Source: an uncultured bacterium (GTDB taxonomy: Bacteria > Planctomycetota > JAJSAM01 > JAJVHW01). From it: a DNA stretch of 64,000 bases. The number at the start of each line of letters is the position of its first letter. Position 1 is the first letter of the stretch. Below are positions 18,046-27,039 of the stretch, one piece after another. The notes beneath the pieces were generated by a model. The model saw only the letters and a program-made list of their open reading frames with translations, did not search any database and was not told the origin of the DNA. The position numbers and the translations under genes were made by a program. The DNA is taken from assembly GCA_937996235.1 (NCBI GenBank), contig CALKVK010000033.1, positions 124,001-188,000 of the forward strand, given 5' to 3'.

Positions 18046-18073
18046 TCCGACGACGTGTTCCAAGGAGGGATCC

Positions 18074-21000
18074 ATGAGGCAGTCGTATCGGAGCCGAGCG
18101 ATCGTCGGCGCGACGGTGGGCGTCGCAGCGGCGATCGGGCTCCTGGCCGGAGGAGGCGATGCGCTCGCCGCCGGCAAGAAGAAGGCGAAGAAGGGCAAGG
18201 CCGCCGTCGTGCGGAGTCTGCAGACGCCGCTCGGTCTGCAGGGCGTGCGCGGCGCGGGCAACGCCGTCGGACTCCCGTTCTCCCTGATCGACAAGAGCCG
18301 CCGCGCCACCGACGTGGACGTGGAGTACGGCTACGATCGCAACGGGGACGGTGAGATCGCCGACGGCACCGATCCGTCCAAGCCCAGCGAGTACGAGCGG
18401 GCGACGGAGGACCGTCGCGATCCGCGGAACACCCGCAAGAACAAGAAGCCGAATCTGTTCACGACGGCGGGCGACATCGGGGCGTCGCACCAGTTCGTCT
18501 GGAACAGCGCTGCGGACGTCGGCTCGGACAACCTGCCGACGACGCAGTACCAGTACACGCCCGAGGGGCGTCCGGTGCCCGACCCGAACAACCCCGGGTC
18601 GTTCCTGTTCGCCGACACCCAGCCCGGCGTGAAGCTGCGCGCGCGCGCGCACTCCCGCACCGGTGCGGTGGGCGAGTGGGTCTACACCGACGCCTTCGCG
18701 CTCAACAACAACACGCCGCCGTCGATGACGATCGACTCGGTCATCCCGAACACGACCTCGACGCCCACGGCCTCCGACGAGGCCATCGAGATCCGGTGGA
18801 CGGCGTTCGACAACGACTCCGAGGACCTGAACGGCAACGGCGTCCTCGACGTGCTCGACCTCGAGGACGCGAACGGCAACTCGCAGCTCGATGCCGAATT
18901 CGTCGCCGTGGCGTTCGACTACTGGCGCATCCCGGACGGCGTCGATCCGACGACGTTCACGGACGACCAGCTCGACGCTCTCGTGTGGCTGCCCTGCTCG
19001 CGCGCCGATGGCGTCGGCGAGCCCTCCGACGGCGTTCCCTCCGCGCCGGAAGGGGTCGGGGTCCAGCACACGTTCGCGTGGGACTCCGTCCGCGACGTCG
19101 GCACCGTCCACGCGCGCTTCATCCTTCGCGCGACGCCGTTCGACGCGAAGCAGGAGCGCGGCCCGACGGTCTACTTCACGCAGGGCTTCCTGCTCGACAA
19201 CTGGAAGGTCTTCAACACGCCGGGCGCGGCGGCCAACCTGCCCGCCGGGCGCGCGGGTGCCGCGGTCGTCAACCTGACGCCTGGCCTCCAGCGCTCCGAT
19301 CCCGCGTACGAGCCGCCGCTCCAGAGCTTCCTGGTCACGGGCGGCTCCACGACGGCTGACGGGCCCGGGACGGACTACTTGGCCGTCGAGATCGTCAACA
19401 CCGAGTCGGCCGAGACGTCCACCGCGAGCGCGGCGCGCTTCGCGAGCCTCGGCACCTCGCGCTCCTATCACAGCGCGACGGTGCTCGACGACGGGCGCGT
19501 GCTGCTCGCGGGCGGCCTCGACGCCTCCGGTCTGCCTCTGAGCTCGACCGAGATCTACGACCCGCTCACCCACACGATCACGAATGGTCCCGACCTGCTC
19601 GTCGCGCGTGCCAAGCACGCCGCGGTGAAGCTCGCGTCGGGCGACGTGGCGTTCTTCGGCGGACTCGGCTCCGGCGGACAGGCGCTGGCCTCGGCCGAGA
19701 TCTTCCACTTCACGCCGGTCGGCCAGGCGCCGGGCGTGAACAGCGCGCTGCCGAACCTGGCAGTGGCGCAGGTCTCGCCGCACGCGGCGCTCCTGCCCGA
19801 TCAGCGCGTGCTGGTCGCTGGCGGCGTCACCGCCGCCGGCGCGGCCGTGACGACCGCGCAGCTCCTCGCTCCGCTGAACGACGACGACCCGAGCGACCCG
19901 ACGACCAAGAACCCGCGCTTCGACAGCGCGGGCTCGATGCGGGCCGCGCGCGCGTTCTGCAGCGCCACGCCGCTGCTCGACGGCAACGTGCTCTTCGCCG
20001 GTGGCAGCGGCCTCTCGTCGATGGAGGTCTTCAACTGGCAGACGGGCGTCTTCGAGGACGTGAACGGAACGATGCCGGACGGCGCGCGTGCGCAGCACGT
20101 GGCGACGCTCCTGGGCGACGGTTCGGTGCTCCTCGCGGGCGGCATCACGTCCGTCGGCACGGGGAGCCTGGTCTCCTCGGCCGACGTGTTCCGCCTCGGC
20201 GCGCGCAACGGCGCCACGGGCACCTGGGACGGCACGTTCCTGCCCGTCAACGGCGACATGCGCTTCCCGCGCCGGCTCGCCTCCTCGTGTGTCGTCAACA
20301 ACGGCCGCGTGTTCATCGTCGGTGGCCTCAACGCCACGGGCGGCGCGCTCGCCGAGCTCGAGACGTTCACGCCGGAGAACGGCCGCAACCTGCGCCCCGC
20401 GGCTCGTACCTTCCTCGAGTCGCCCGCCCAGTCGTGGGCGTTCGGCGCGCCGGTCGTCTACCGCGTCACCGACCCCGAGCAGGACCCCGTGCGCGTCATC
20501 GTGCAGTGGTCCGACAACGGCGGCGTGACGTGGCACGCGGCCGCTCCGCAGGCCACGACGATCGGCGGCGACGTCGCCGACACGCCGGCCGGCCTGACGA
20601 CGGGCGCCGTCGACATCGAGAGCCTGCGCATCGATCCGCGCACGTTCCCGATCTCCGACCACAAGTACATCTGGGGCATGTCGAACGACATCCCGCGTCC
20701 GGCAGTCGGACAGAGCACGGGCCCCTACATCTTCCGGACGACCCCGTTCGGTGCGGTGCAGGGCGCTGCGGCGCAGTCCGGCCCCGTCACGGTGACCTAC
20801 AACACGAAGGTCATTCCGACGATCCTGCCGCTCGAGGACGCCGACGGCACGGTCAACCCGCAGCAGGGCGGCGACATCTCGATCGTCGTCCACCTGCGCG
20901 ACATCGACGGTGCGGGCGTCGGCGCTCGCCCCGGCGACGCCGCGTACGCCGAGTTCGAGTACGCGATCGACACGAACAACGACGGGATCATCAACCAGGG

Positions 21001-24000
21001 CACCGAGTTCTGGGTCCAGATGAGCCAGTCGGGTGCCGGCGTCGATCCGTCCAAGCGCGGCGCGAATGGCGCCAACCGCATCAACGGGCTGACCACGTGG
21101 TCCGAGTCGTATCTCGACTCGGGGCCCGCGTTCGGTGAGCGCGACCCGGCCAACGGCTGGGCCGTGTTCCACTGGGACAGCGTGTTCGACCTCGGCGCGC
21201 CGATCGGCTCCTTCGGGAACGTCTGGGTGCGCGTGACGCCGTACGACAACCTGGCCGCGAACCCTGCCGACCAGGGCTTCCAGGCGATCCTGCGCAACGA
21301 GCCCGGACAGCCGGAGACGATCCGGATCATCCGGCACCCGGACGCGCTCTACCTCGATCGCATGGTCCCGAAGGCCGGCAATCCGAACAACGTGTCGGTC
21401 AACGAGCCGATCGAGTTCCACTTCAACGGTCTCGTCGATCCGACGACGGTCACGACGACCGCGATCCAGGTGACGCGCAACGGCAACCGCGTCGAGGGCG
21501 TGTTCACCACGCAGAACGACGTGCCCAACAACACGTCGGTCGTGACCTTCTATCCGCAGGTCCAGAGCACGGTGAACGGCACGGCCGTCTACTCGGCGGC
21601 CGGGAACCCGACCATCTTCTTCCCCCTGACTGACTACTCGATCACGATCCCGGGCTACGCGAAGGGCACGGACCCGCGCGCCGGCGTCACGCTGCGTCCG
21701 CAGAACGCCGGCTTCCCGACCGTCATCGAGACGTATCTGCTCGCGCTGAACACGCCCTCGAACCTGGCCATCCGGACGGGCTCGGGGACCTTCGCCGACG
21801 GCGCGGGCGCCGCACTGACCGTGCAGTCGCCGAACGCGGGGCAGACGCTCCTGCAGTCGCAGGGCTTCTCCCTGACCGTCAGCAACGCGGTCAACGTGAA
21901 CACGGCCATCTCGCCGAACCTCACGGTGACCATCGACAACTCCGCTTCGACCTCCACCGGCAAGGCCTCGAGCTCGGTGGTCCCCGGAACGTGGAGCGTC
22001 ACGAACTTCCTGAACGTGGACGGCACGCGCTCCTCGCAGCTCGTGTTCACGCCGCTGGCTCCGATGCCTTCGCAGCGCGTCGTCCGCATCGCGTCGAACT
22101 CCGGCCTCAAGACGGCGGGTGGGCTCGCGGTCTCGTCGATCGCGACCAACTACAACGTCACGAACTGGGGCTCGCACGCGACGTCGTTCACCGAGACGTT
22201 CACCAACACCACGTACGAGGACGCGACGGTCGCGGCGCGCGCGCGCTGGGGCGACGACGCGTGCAACACGGGTGTCCTGACCGGCCTCCAGGACTCGGCG
22301 ACGCCTCCGCAGGGCGGCATCGCCTACACGGTGGCCTCGGGTCAGACCGAGGACATCACGGCGACGACGAGCGACTTCGCGAGCGTCACCGTCCCGAAGG
22401 GCTCGACGCTGCGCATCCGAGCGACGGCACCCGCCACGATCCGCGCCACCGGCGACATCACGATCCACGGCACCGTGGACTTCCGTGGTGAGGACGGTTG
22501 GACGGGTCACTACGGCAACACGAGCTCGTCGGTCTACTTCCTGTACGCCGTCCAGAACAACGTGGGCACCCGCCTCGGCGGCACCGGCTACAACGGTGGC
22601 GGCGACGGCGGCTCCTCGGCCGCGAACTCCTCGACCGTCCGCGTGAGCGGCGGCAACGGCGGCGGCACGGGCGGTGGCCAGGGCGGTCCGGTCGGCACGG
22701 GCGGCTCGTCCTCCGGCTACTACTACGGCGCGACGGGCGGTGCGGGCGGCGGCAACGGCCAGCCCGGCCAGACCACGACGCGCGGCAGCAACTACTGGAA
22801 CACGAGCACGATCTCTCCGCCGGCGACGGGTGGTCCCGCAGTCGGCGACCGCATGTTCACCAACGGTCCCTCGCAGGCCGGTGGTGGCGGCGGCGGCGGC
22901 TCGAACCGGTACTCGTCGCGGTGGTACCACAACGGTGGCGGCGGCGGTGCCGGCGGCGGCACGGTCACGTTCCTCTGCGACGGCACGTTCAACCTGTCGC
23001 CGACCGGCCTGCTCGACGGCCGCGGCGGCGCGGGCGGCAGCAGCGCGCACCTCGCCGGCTCCGGCGGTGGCGGCGCGGGCGGCAGCTGCATGATCAAGGC
23101 GGGCGTCCAGGCCCTCCTCGACGGCATCATCGACCTGCGCGGCGGCAAGAGCGGTCCGGCTGCGTTCGCGGCCTGGAACGACTACTACGCGTACTACAAC
23201 GCGTGGAGCCTCGGCACCATCCGCACGGGTGGCGACGGTGGCGGCGGCCGTCTCGTGGTCATGGCCCCGAACTTCCTGAACTACGACGAGGTGCGCGTCT
23301 TCGGTCAGATGACGGTCCAGCAGGTGACGAGCCTGCCGACCAGCACGCAGACCGCGACGTCCCCCGACTCGCGGTTCGCGAGCGGTGGCTCCATCAACTT
23401 CGGCACGACGGGCGAGGTGCGCTACACGAGCCTGACGGTCCCGGCCGGCAAGGTCGTCGACCTGACGGGTTCGAAGGCGCTCCGCATCTTCGTGACGGGC
23501 GCGGTCCAGATCGACGGCACCATCCGGCTCAACGGCCAGGTGCCGCCGTTCAGCTACACCAACCCTGAGTTCGACGGCGGCTCGGGCACGCCTCCGACCA
23601 ACTACACCGGCGGCTCCGGCCGCCAGGGTGGTGGTGCGGGCGGCGCCGGTCACACGATCGGCGGCACGGCTAGCTCGACCAACGGCTACAAGCGCCGCGG
23701 CCAGGACGGCAACGGTCCGGCGCCCGGCAAGAACCTCGCGGTCTCGAACATGGGCTACACGTGGAGCACGTACTACGTTCTCTACAGCGGTGACTCCGGC
23801 GGCGGCGGCGGCGCGAATGCGACCGACGGCGACCACGGCTGGTCCCCGTACGCGCTCTCGAGCCGCTACAACTACGTCGGCGCTGCGACGGACACGACCG
23901 GCAACGGCCTCTCGCCTGCGACGGTCGAGACGAACAGTGGCGCGGGTGGCAAGCGCATCGACGCCTCGTCGGTCTCGATCGCCAACCTCGACAACGGGGT

Positions 24001-24925
24001 GGGCTCGGGCGGCGCGGGCGGCAACCTGGGCGGCTACTCGTACACGTACTACTCGTGGAACTACTTCGGTCTGACCGGTGGCGGCGGCGGCGGCGCGGGT
24101 GCGCTCGGCATCGTCGGCTCCGGCACGGTGACCGTGAACGGCACGATCGAGGCGAAGGGCGGCAACGGCAACCCCGGTGGCGCCAGTGCCGAGGCCGTGT
24201 ACATCTGGAACTGGACCAACAGCACGTACGCGCTCTCGTCGTACACGCACTCCGCCGGCGGCGGTGGTTCGGGCGGCACGGTCTTCATCGTCGGCGATAC
24301 GGTCAACATCGGCCGTGTCACGACGGGCGAGGGCAGCACCGCGAACGGTGCGCGCTTCGACATGACGGGCGGCATCGGTGGCGGCTGGCGCCAGAACTAC
24401 GGCGCGAACTACGACCAGTGGCAGGCGTACAACGCGCTGGGCTACAACGGCGGTGACGGCGGCTTCGGCCGACTGATCGTCAACTACAAGACCTCGCTGA
24501 ACGGCGGTCGCACGCTGTTCAACCGGTGGGGCATGGAGCAGACGGTCTACCCGGACATCACCAAGCGCTGGACGAGCCTCGCCGGAACGGCCTACGCGGC
24601 GTGCCGCGGCAAGCCGGGCGGCAACGACTTCAGCTCGACCTGGTACGACCTCGGATCGATCGCCCCCGTGGTGAACTCGGTCTCGGCCGGCACCCAGTCG
24701 AACGTGGTCCTGACGCTGCAGGCCGAGGGTGCGCAGTCGCAGCCGCATGCGAATGCGCCGAACGCTGCGAACACCAGCGGTCTGAAGAACTCCGGTGCGG
24801 CGATGCTCGACGGCTGGCGCTACCTGCGCTTCGCCGGCCGCATCAGCCGTCCGAACACCAACCCGACCACTCCGGCTCCGGTCGTGGACAACGTGCAGGT
24901 CACGCACACCACGGACGGTCCGTAG
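18074..24925 (+). CDS. Giant secreted kelch/Ig-like/glycine-rich surface protein
   Basis: A 2283-residue exported protein with a signal peptide (VGATVGVAAAIGLLAGGGDALAAG). Residues about 30-440 are strand-rich with DxDGDG-like, possibly calcium-binding stretches (YDRNGDGEI, DLNGNGVLDVLDLEDANGNS). Five or more kelch-like repeats follow (about 459-770: VLLAGGLDASG, VLVAGGVTAAG, VLLAGGITSVG, VFIVGGLNATG), suggesting a beta-propeller. An SbsA-type Ig-like domain lies near 1090-1200 (VSVNEPIEFHFNGLVDPTTV). Residues about 1500-2140 are rich in Gly with Tyr, Asn and Ser (GGGGGSN, YYYGATGGAGGG), like low-complexity adhesive or structural proteins. It is probably cell-surface or matrix material. The Shine-Dalgarno is very strong, suggesting high expression. 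No membrane anchor or sorting motif is seen. Confidence 0.85.
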   Translation: MRQSYRSRAIVGATVGVAAAIGLLAGGGDALAAGKKKAKKGKAAVVRSLQTPLGLQGVRGAGNAVGLPFSLIDKSRRATDVDVEYGYDRNGDGEIADGTDPSKPSEYERATEDRRDPRNTRKNKKPNLFTTAGDIGASHQFVWNSAADVGSDNLPTTQYQYTPEGRPVPDPNNPGSFLFADTQPGVKLRARAHSRTGAVGEWVYTDAFALNNNTPPSMTIDSVIPNTTSTPTASDEAIEIRWTAFDNDSEDLNGNGVLDVLDLEDANGNSQLDAEFVAVAFDYWRIPDGVDPTTFTDDQLDALVWLPCSRADGVGEPSDGVPSAPEGVGVQHTFAWDSVRDVGTVHARFILRATPFDAKQERGPTVYFTQGFLLDNWKVFNTPGAAANLPAGRAGAAVVNLTPGLQRSDPAYEPPLQSFLVTGGSTTADGPGTDYLAVEIVNTESAETSTASAARFASLGTSRSYHSATVLDDGRVLLAGGLDASGLPLSSTEIYDPLTHTITNGPDLLVARAKHAAVKLASGDVAFFGGLGSGGQALASAEIFHFTPVGQAPGVNSALPNLAVAQVSPHAALLPDQRVLVAGGVTAAGAAVTTAQLLAPLNDDDPSDPTTKNPRFDSAGSMRAARAFCSATPLLDGNVLFAGGSGLSSMEVFNWQTGVFEDVNGTMPDGARAQHVATLLGDGSVLLAGGITSVGTGSLVSSADVFRLGARNGATGTWDGTFLPVNGDMRFPRRLASSCVVNNGRVFIVGGLNATGGALAELETFTPENGRNLRPAARTFLESPAQSWAFGAPVVYRVTDPEQDPVRVIVQWSDNGGVTWHAAAPQATTIGGDVADTPAGLTTGAVDIESLRIDPRTFPISDHKYIWGMSNDIPRPAVGQSTGPYIFRTTPFGAVQGAAAQSGPVTVTYNTKVIPTILPLEDADGTVNPQQGGDISIVVHLRDIDGAGVGARPGDAAYAEFEYAIDTNNDGIINQGTEFWVQMSQSGAGVDPSKRGANGANRINGLTTWSESYLDSGPAFGERDPANGWAVFHWDSVFDLGAPIGSFGNVWVRVTPYDNLAANPADQGFQAILRNEPGQPETIRIIRHPDALYLDRMVPKAGNPNNVSVNEPIEFHFNGLVDPTTVTTTAIQVTRNGNRVEGVFTTQNDVPNNTSVVTFYPQVQSTVNGTAVYSAAGNPTIFFPLTDYSITIPGYAKGTDPRAGVTLRPQNAGFPTVIETYLLALNTPSNLAIRTGSGTFADGAGAALTVQSPNAGQTLLQSQGFSLTVSNAVNVNTAISPNLTVTIDNSASTSTGKASSSVVPGTWSVTNFLNVDGTRSSQLVFTPLAPMPSQRVVRIASNSGLKTAGGLAVSSIATNYNVTNWGSHATSFTETFTNTTYEDATVAARARWGDDACNTGVLTGLQDSATPPQGGIAYTVASGQTEDITATTSDFASVTVPKGSTLRIRATAPATIRATGDITIHGTVDFRGEDGWTGHYGNTSSSVYFLYAVQNNVGTRLGGTGYNGGGDGGSSAANSSTVRVSGGNGGGTGGGQGGPVGTGGSSSGYYYGATGGAGGGNGQPGQTTTRGSNYWNTSTISPPATGGPAVGDRMFTNGPSQAGGGGGGGSNRYSSRWYHNGGGGGAGGGTVTFLCDGTFNLSPTGLLDGRGGAGGSSAHLAGSGGGGAGGSCMIKAGVQALLDGIIDLRGGKSGPAAFAAWNDYYAYYNAWSLGTIRTGGDGGGGRLVVMAPNFLNYDEVRVFGQMTVQQVTSLPTSTQTATSPDSRFASGGSINFGTTGEVRYTSLTVPAGKVVDLTGSKALRIFVTGAVQIDGTIRLNGQVPPFSYTNPEFDGGSGTPPTNYTGGSGRQGGGAGGAGHTIGGTASSTNGYKRRGQDGNGPAPGKNLAVSNMGYTWSTYYVLYSGDSGGGGGANATDGDHGWSPYALSSRYNYVGAATDTTGNGLSPATVETNSGAGGKRIDASSVSIANLDNGVGSGGAGGNLGGYSYTYYSWNYFGLTGGGGGGAGALGIVGSGTVTVNGTIEAKGGNGNPGGASAEAVYIWNWTNSTYALSSYTHSAGGGGSGGTVFIVGDTVNIGRVTTGEGSTANGARFDMTGGIGGGWRQNYGANYDQWQAYNALGYNGGDGGFGRLIVNYKTSLNGGRTLFNRWGMEQTVYPDITKRWTSLAGTAYAACRGKPGGNDFSSTWYDLGSIAPVVNSVSAGTQSNVVLTLQAEGAQSQPHANAPNAANTSGLKNSGAAMLDGWRYLRFAGRISRPNTNPTTPAPVVDNVQVTHTTDGP

Positions 24926-24945
24926 CCTCGGACTGAAGCACTCGG

Positions 24946-24972
24946 GCCGCCCGGACGTCTCGTCCGGGCGGC
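24946..24972 (+). terminator. 12-bp hairpin, first of a tandem terminator
   Basis: GCCGCCCGGACG pairs perfectly with CGTCCGGGCGGC around a TCT loop, 21 nt after the stop of the giant gene. It is followed by TGCTGAAA rather than a T-run. Confidence 0.7.
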
Positions 24973-24985
24973 TGCTGAAACGCGC

Positions 24986-25013
24986 GAGGGCCGCTCGGTG
25001 ACGAGCGGCCCTC
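24986..25013 (+). terminator. 12-bp hairpin with GTGA loop, second of a tandem terminator
   Basis: GAGGGCCGCTCG pairs perfectly with CGAGCGGCCCTC around a GNRA-type GTGA tetraloop, followed by TTGCATT. It is the best intrinsic-terminator candidate in the window. Confidence 0.8.
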
Positions 25014-25326
25014 TTGCATTGGCGATCCGTGTCTCACTGGGGCGCGACGCACCTGCCCGCGGCCGGCGCCGCAACGTCGCAGCGCCGCGCTGGTGCACCA
25101 TGGCGTCGGCGCGGCGCCCCCACGCGATGGCTTCGGCCTTCGGCCGCGCATCGCCGCGTCGAGCGCTCCTGCGCGTGCGCCATGCGGGTCGGATGACTGC
25201 GCCGGCCTCTGGCTCCGGGTGCGCGCTCTCCGCGCCGCGGGATCACGCAGGCGGATGCCGTGCTCGAACTGGCTCCCTGCGCGCGGCGCGTGTGAGCAGG
25301 GTCGCGGGCGTTGGCGAACCCGGTGC

Positions 25327-25332
25327 TACGCT
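25327..25332 (+). promoter_or_regulatory. -10 box (TACGCT), leaderless type
   Basis: TACGCT lies 6 nt before GTG 25339. Confidence 0.5.
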
Positions 25333-25338
25333 CTCCGC

Positions 25339-26145
25339 GTGGGCAGACCGCGGCTGCTGACGGTCGCAGGCGTCGATCCGGCGGGGGCCGCCGGGGTCGC
25401 CGCGGACCTGAAGACATTCCAGCAGTTCGGCTGCTACGGGATGTGCGTCGTGAGTGCGCTGACCGTGCAGGACACGTGTGCGGTGCACGCCGTCCGGCCG
25501 CTGGACGCGGCATTCGTCCACGCCCAGATCGAGGCACTCGTCGGCGACTGCCCGCCGCGCGCGACGAAGACGGGCATGCTCGCGAACGCAGAGATCGCCG
25601 CGGTGGTGCGGGATGCAGCGGCACGCGGCGCGCTCGGTCCGCTGGTCGTGGACCCGGTGCTGCGTGCCACGGGCGGGGAGGCGCTCGCCGCCGACGAGCT
25701 GGTCGTGGCGCTCCGCGGCCTCGTGGCCCACGCCGCGGTCGTGACTCCGAACGCCGACGAGCTGGAGCGTCTCGCGGAGGAGCGCGTGACCGACGAGGCC
25801 GGCGCCGTGCGCGCAGCGCGACGGCTGCTCCGCACCGGGGTCGGCGCCGTCCTCGCGAAGGGGGGCCACCGGGGGGACGCAGCGTCGGCGGTCGTCGACC
25901 TGCTCGTGGAGGCGGACGGGTCCGTGCTGCGGCTCGAGCGGCCGCGCATCGCCATCGAGCGCACCCACGGAACCGGGTGCGCGCTCTCGGCGGCTCTCGC
26001 GTGTGGACTCGCGCGGGGCCTCGACGTGCGGGCGGCGAGCCGCGCCGCGGGCGACTTCGTACACCGCGGGCTTGCCGCGGCGTTCCCGGTCGGACGCGGC
26101 GGTGTGCCGATCGACCACGGCGTCTCGACCGAGGACCTGCGGTGA
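25339..26145 (+). CDS. thiD: Hydroxymethylpyrimidine/phosphomethylpyrimidine kinase (ThiD-like)
   Basis: A 268-residue ribokinase-fold enzyme. It starts with LLTVAGVDPAGAAGVAADLK, has FGCYGMCVVSALTVQDT, the KTGML substrate loop, VVDPVLRATGG, TPNADELERL and the C-terminal anion-hole motif THGTGCALSAALA. ThiD phosphorylates HMP and HMP-phosphate in thiamine pyrophosphate synthesis. The usual GSDPSGGAG is altered to GVDPAGAAG, so related vitamin-B6 kinases are a lesser alternative. GTG 25339 fits the leaderless box and the normal family start. The stop overlaps the next gene (GTGA). Confidence 0.88.
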   Translation: MGRPRLLTVAGVDPAGAAGVAADLKTFQQFGCYGMCVVSALTVQDTCAVHAVRPLDAAFVHAQIEALVGDCPPRATKTGMLANAEIAAVVRDAAARGALGPLVVDPVLRATGGEALAADELVVALRGLVAHAAVVTPNADELERLAEERVTDEAGAVRAARRLLRTGVGAVLAKGGHRGDAASAVVDLLVEADGSVLRLERPRIAIERTHGTGCALSAALACGLARGLDVRAASRAAGDFVHRGLAAAFPVGRGGVPIDHGVSTEDLR

Positions 26146-27029
26146 GCGTTCCGACCCTCGCCGTCGTGGGCACCGGCGCCGTGGCGCGGGCCGTCGCGCG
26201 GCGACACGCGGACGCCGGAGGGGCCGTCGTGGCGATCGTGTCGCGCGACCGGCGTCGTGCGGCCGCGCTCGGCGGACGCCTCGGGATGCCGGGCGTGGGA
26301 GTCGAGCTCGCCGACTGTCGCGACGCCGATGCGGTCCTCGTCGCGGTGGCGGACGCCGCCGTGCCGCTCGTCGGACGGCAGCTCGCGGTGCTCGCGGGGG
26401 CCGAGCGCACGGTGTGGCTCCACACGAGCGGCGCGCTCGCCGGATCCGACCTGCTGGCGGGCGCCGCGTTCGTCGGCTCGCTGCACCCGCTGCGCGCGTT
26501 TCCCGCGGCGACCGCCGGGCGTGGGGACGACGACGAGGACCGGCGCCTGGCCGCGCTCGTCTCCGGCACGCACTGGTTCCACGAGGGCGGCGGCGCGCGC
26601 GAGGCCGAGGGCCTGGTGTGCGCGTGGGCGGGCACGCTCCACGCGCTCGCTCCGGGAGGAAAGGCGCTCTACCACGCGGGCGCCGCGGTGCTCTCCAACC
26701 ACACGGTCGCCCTGTTCGACGCCGCGACGCGGCTGTTCGCCGCAGCCGGAGTGTCACCCGCGGCGTCGCGTGAGCCGCTCTCGGTCCTGCTCGCCGGAAC
26801 GGCCGCGAACCTCGCGGCGCTGGGCGCGGAGGCGGCGCTCACCGGCCCCGTCGCACGCGGCGACGCCGACACGGTCGCGCGCCACCTCGCGGCGCTCGGG
26901 CGGGCGGACCCCGGTGGCGTCGCCGCCTATCGGGCTCTGGCCGCCGCGACGCTCGAGCTCGCGTGCCGCAAGGGCTCGCTCGACGCGGCGGCGGCCGCCC
27001 GGCTGCGGGCGCTGCTCGCCGACGCGTGA
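26142..27029 (+). CDS. Rossmann-fold/DUF2520 dehydrogenase-like protein
   Basis: A 295-residue protein. The N-terminal Rossmann fold starts LAVVGTGAVARAVARRHADAG (GxGxxA nucleotide site) and contains VWLHTSGALAG and SLHPLRAFP. The C-terminal half (about 165-295; FHEGGGAREAEGLV, KALYHAGAAVLSNH) matches the helical DUF2520 region that follows such folds. It resembles NADP-dependent prephenate- or hydroxyisobutyrate-dehydrogenase-like enzymes, but its reaction is not known. GTG 26142 overlaps the thiD stop, so they are co-translated. Convergent with purB 10 nt away. Confidence 0.8.
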   Translation: MSVPTLAVVGTGAVARAVARRHADAGGAVVAIVSRDRRRAAALGGRLGMPGVGVELADCRDADAVLVAVADAAVPLVGRQLAVLAGAERTVWLHTSGALAGSDLLAGAAFVGSLHPLRAFPAATAGRGDDDEDRRLAALVSGTHWFHEGGGAREAEGLVCAWAGTLHALAPGGKALYHAGAAVLSNHTVALFDAATRLFAAAGVSPAASREPLSVLLAGTAANLAALGAEAALTGPVARGDADTVARHLAALGRADPGGVAAYRALAAATLELACRKGSLDAAAAARLRALLADA

Positions 27030-27039
27030 GCGGCTCGGC

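Larger units (their letters stand above)
17485..18073 (+). other. Long leader region of the giant secreted-protein gene
   Basis: 589 nt without a gene. A possible sigma-70 promoter is TTGACG (17690-17695), a 17-nt spacer and CAGACT (17713-17718). Downstream lie a nested set of helices at 17787-17893 (separate entry), a 6-bp hairpin at 17912-17927, a 10-bp hairpin with arms 18022-18031 and 18036-18045, and a strong Shine-Dalgarno AAGGAGGG at 18062-18069. Confidence 0.5.
24926..25338 (+). other. Intergenic stretch after the giant gene
   Basis: The first 90 nt hold two perfect 12-bp hairpins (separate entries). The rest, up to the thiD-like gene, shows only a possible -10 box at 25327-25332. 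I see no TPP riboswitch, although the next gene is of thiamine type. Confidence 0.5.

Noticed and set aside
18005..24907. A 2300-codon open frame antisense to the giant secreted-protein gene
   Set aside because: It mirrors the sense gene through GC-rich codon bias; the translation is Arg/Val/Ala-rich without domains, signal peptide or ribosome-binding site.
25021..25338. Possible TPP riboswitch before the thiD-like gene
   Set aside because: The conserved CUGAGA and other TPP-box sequences are absent, and the gene appears to be leaderless.
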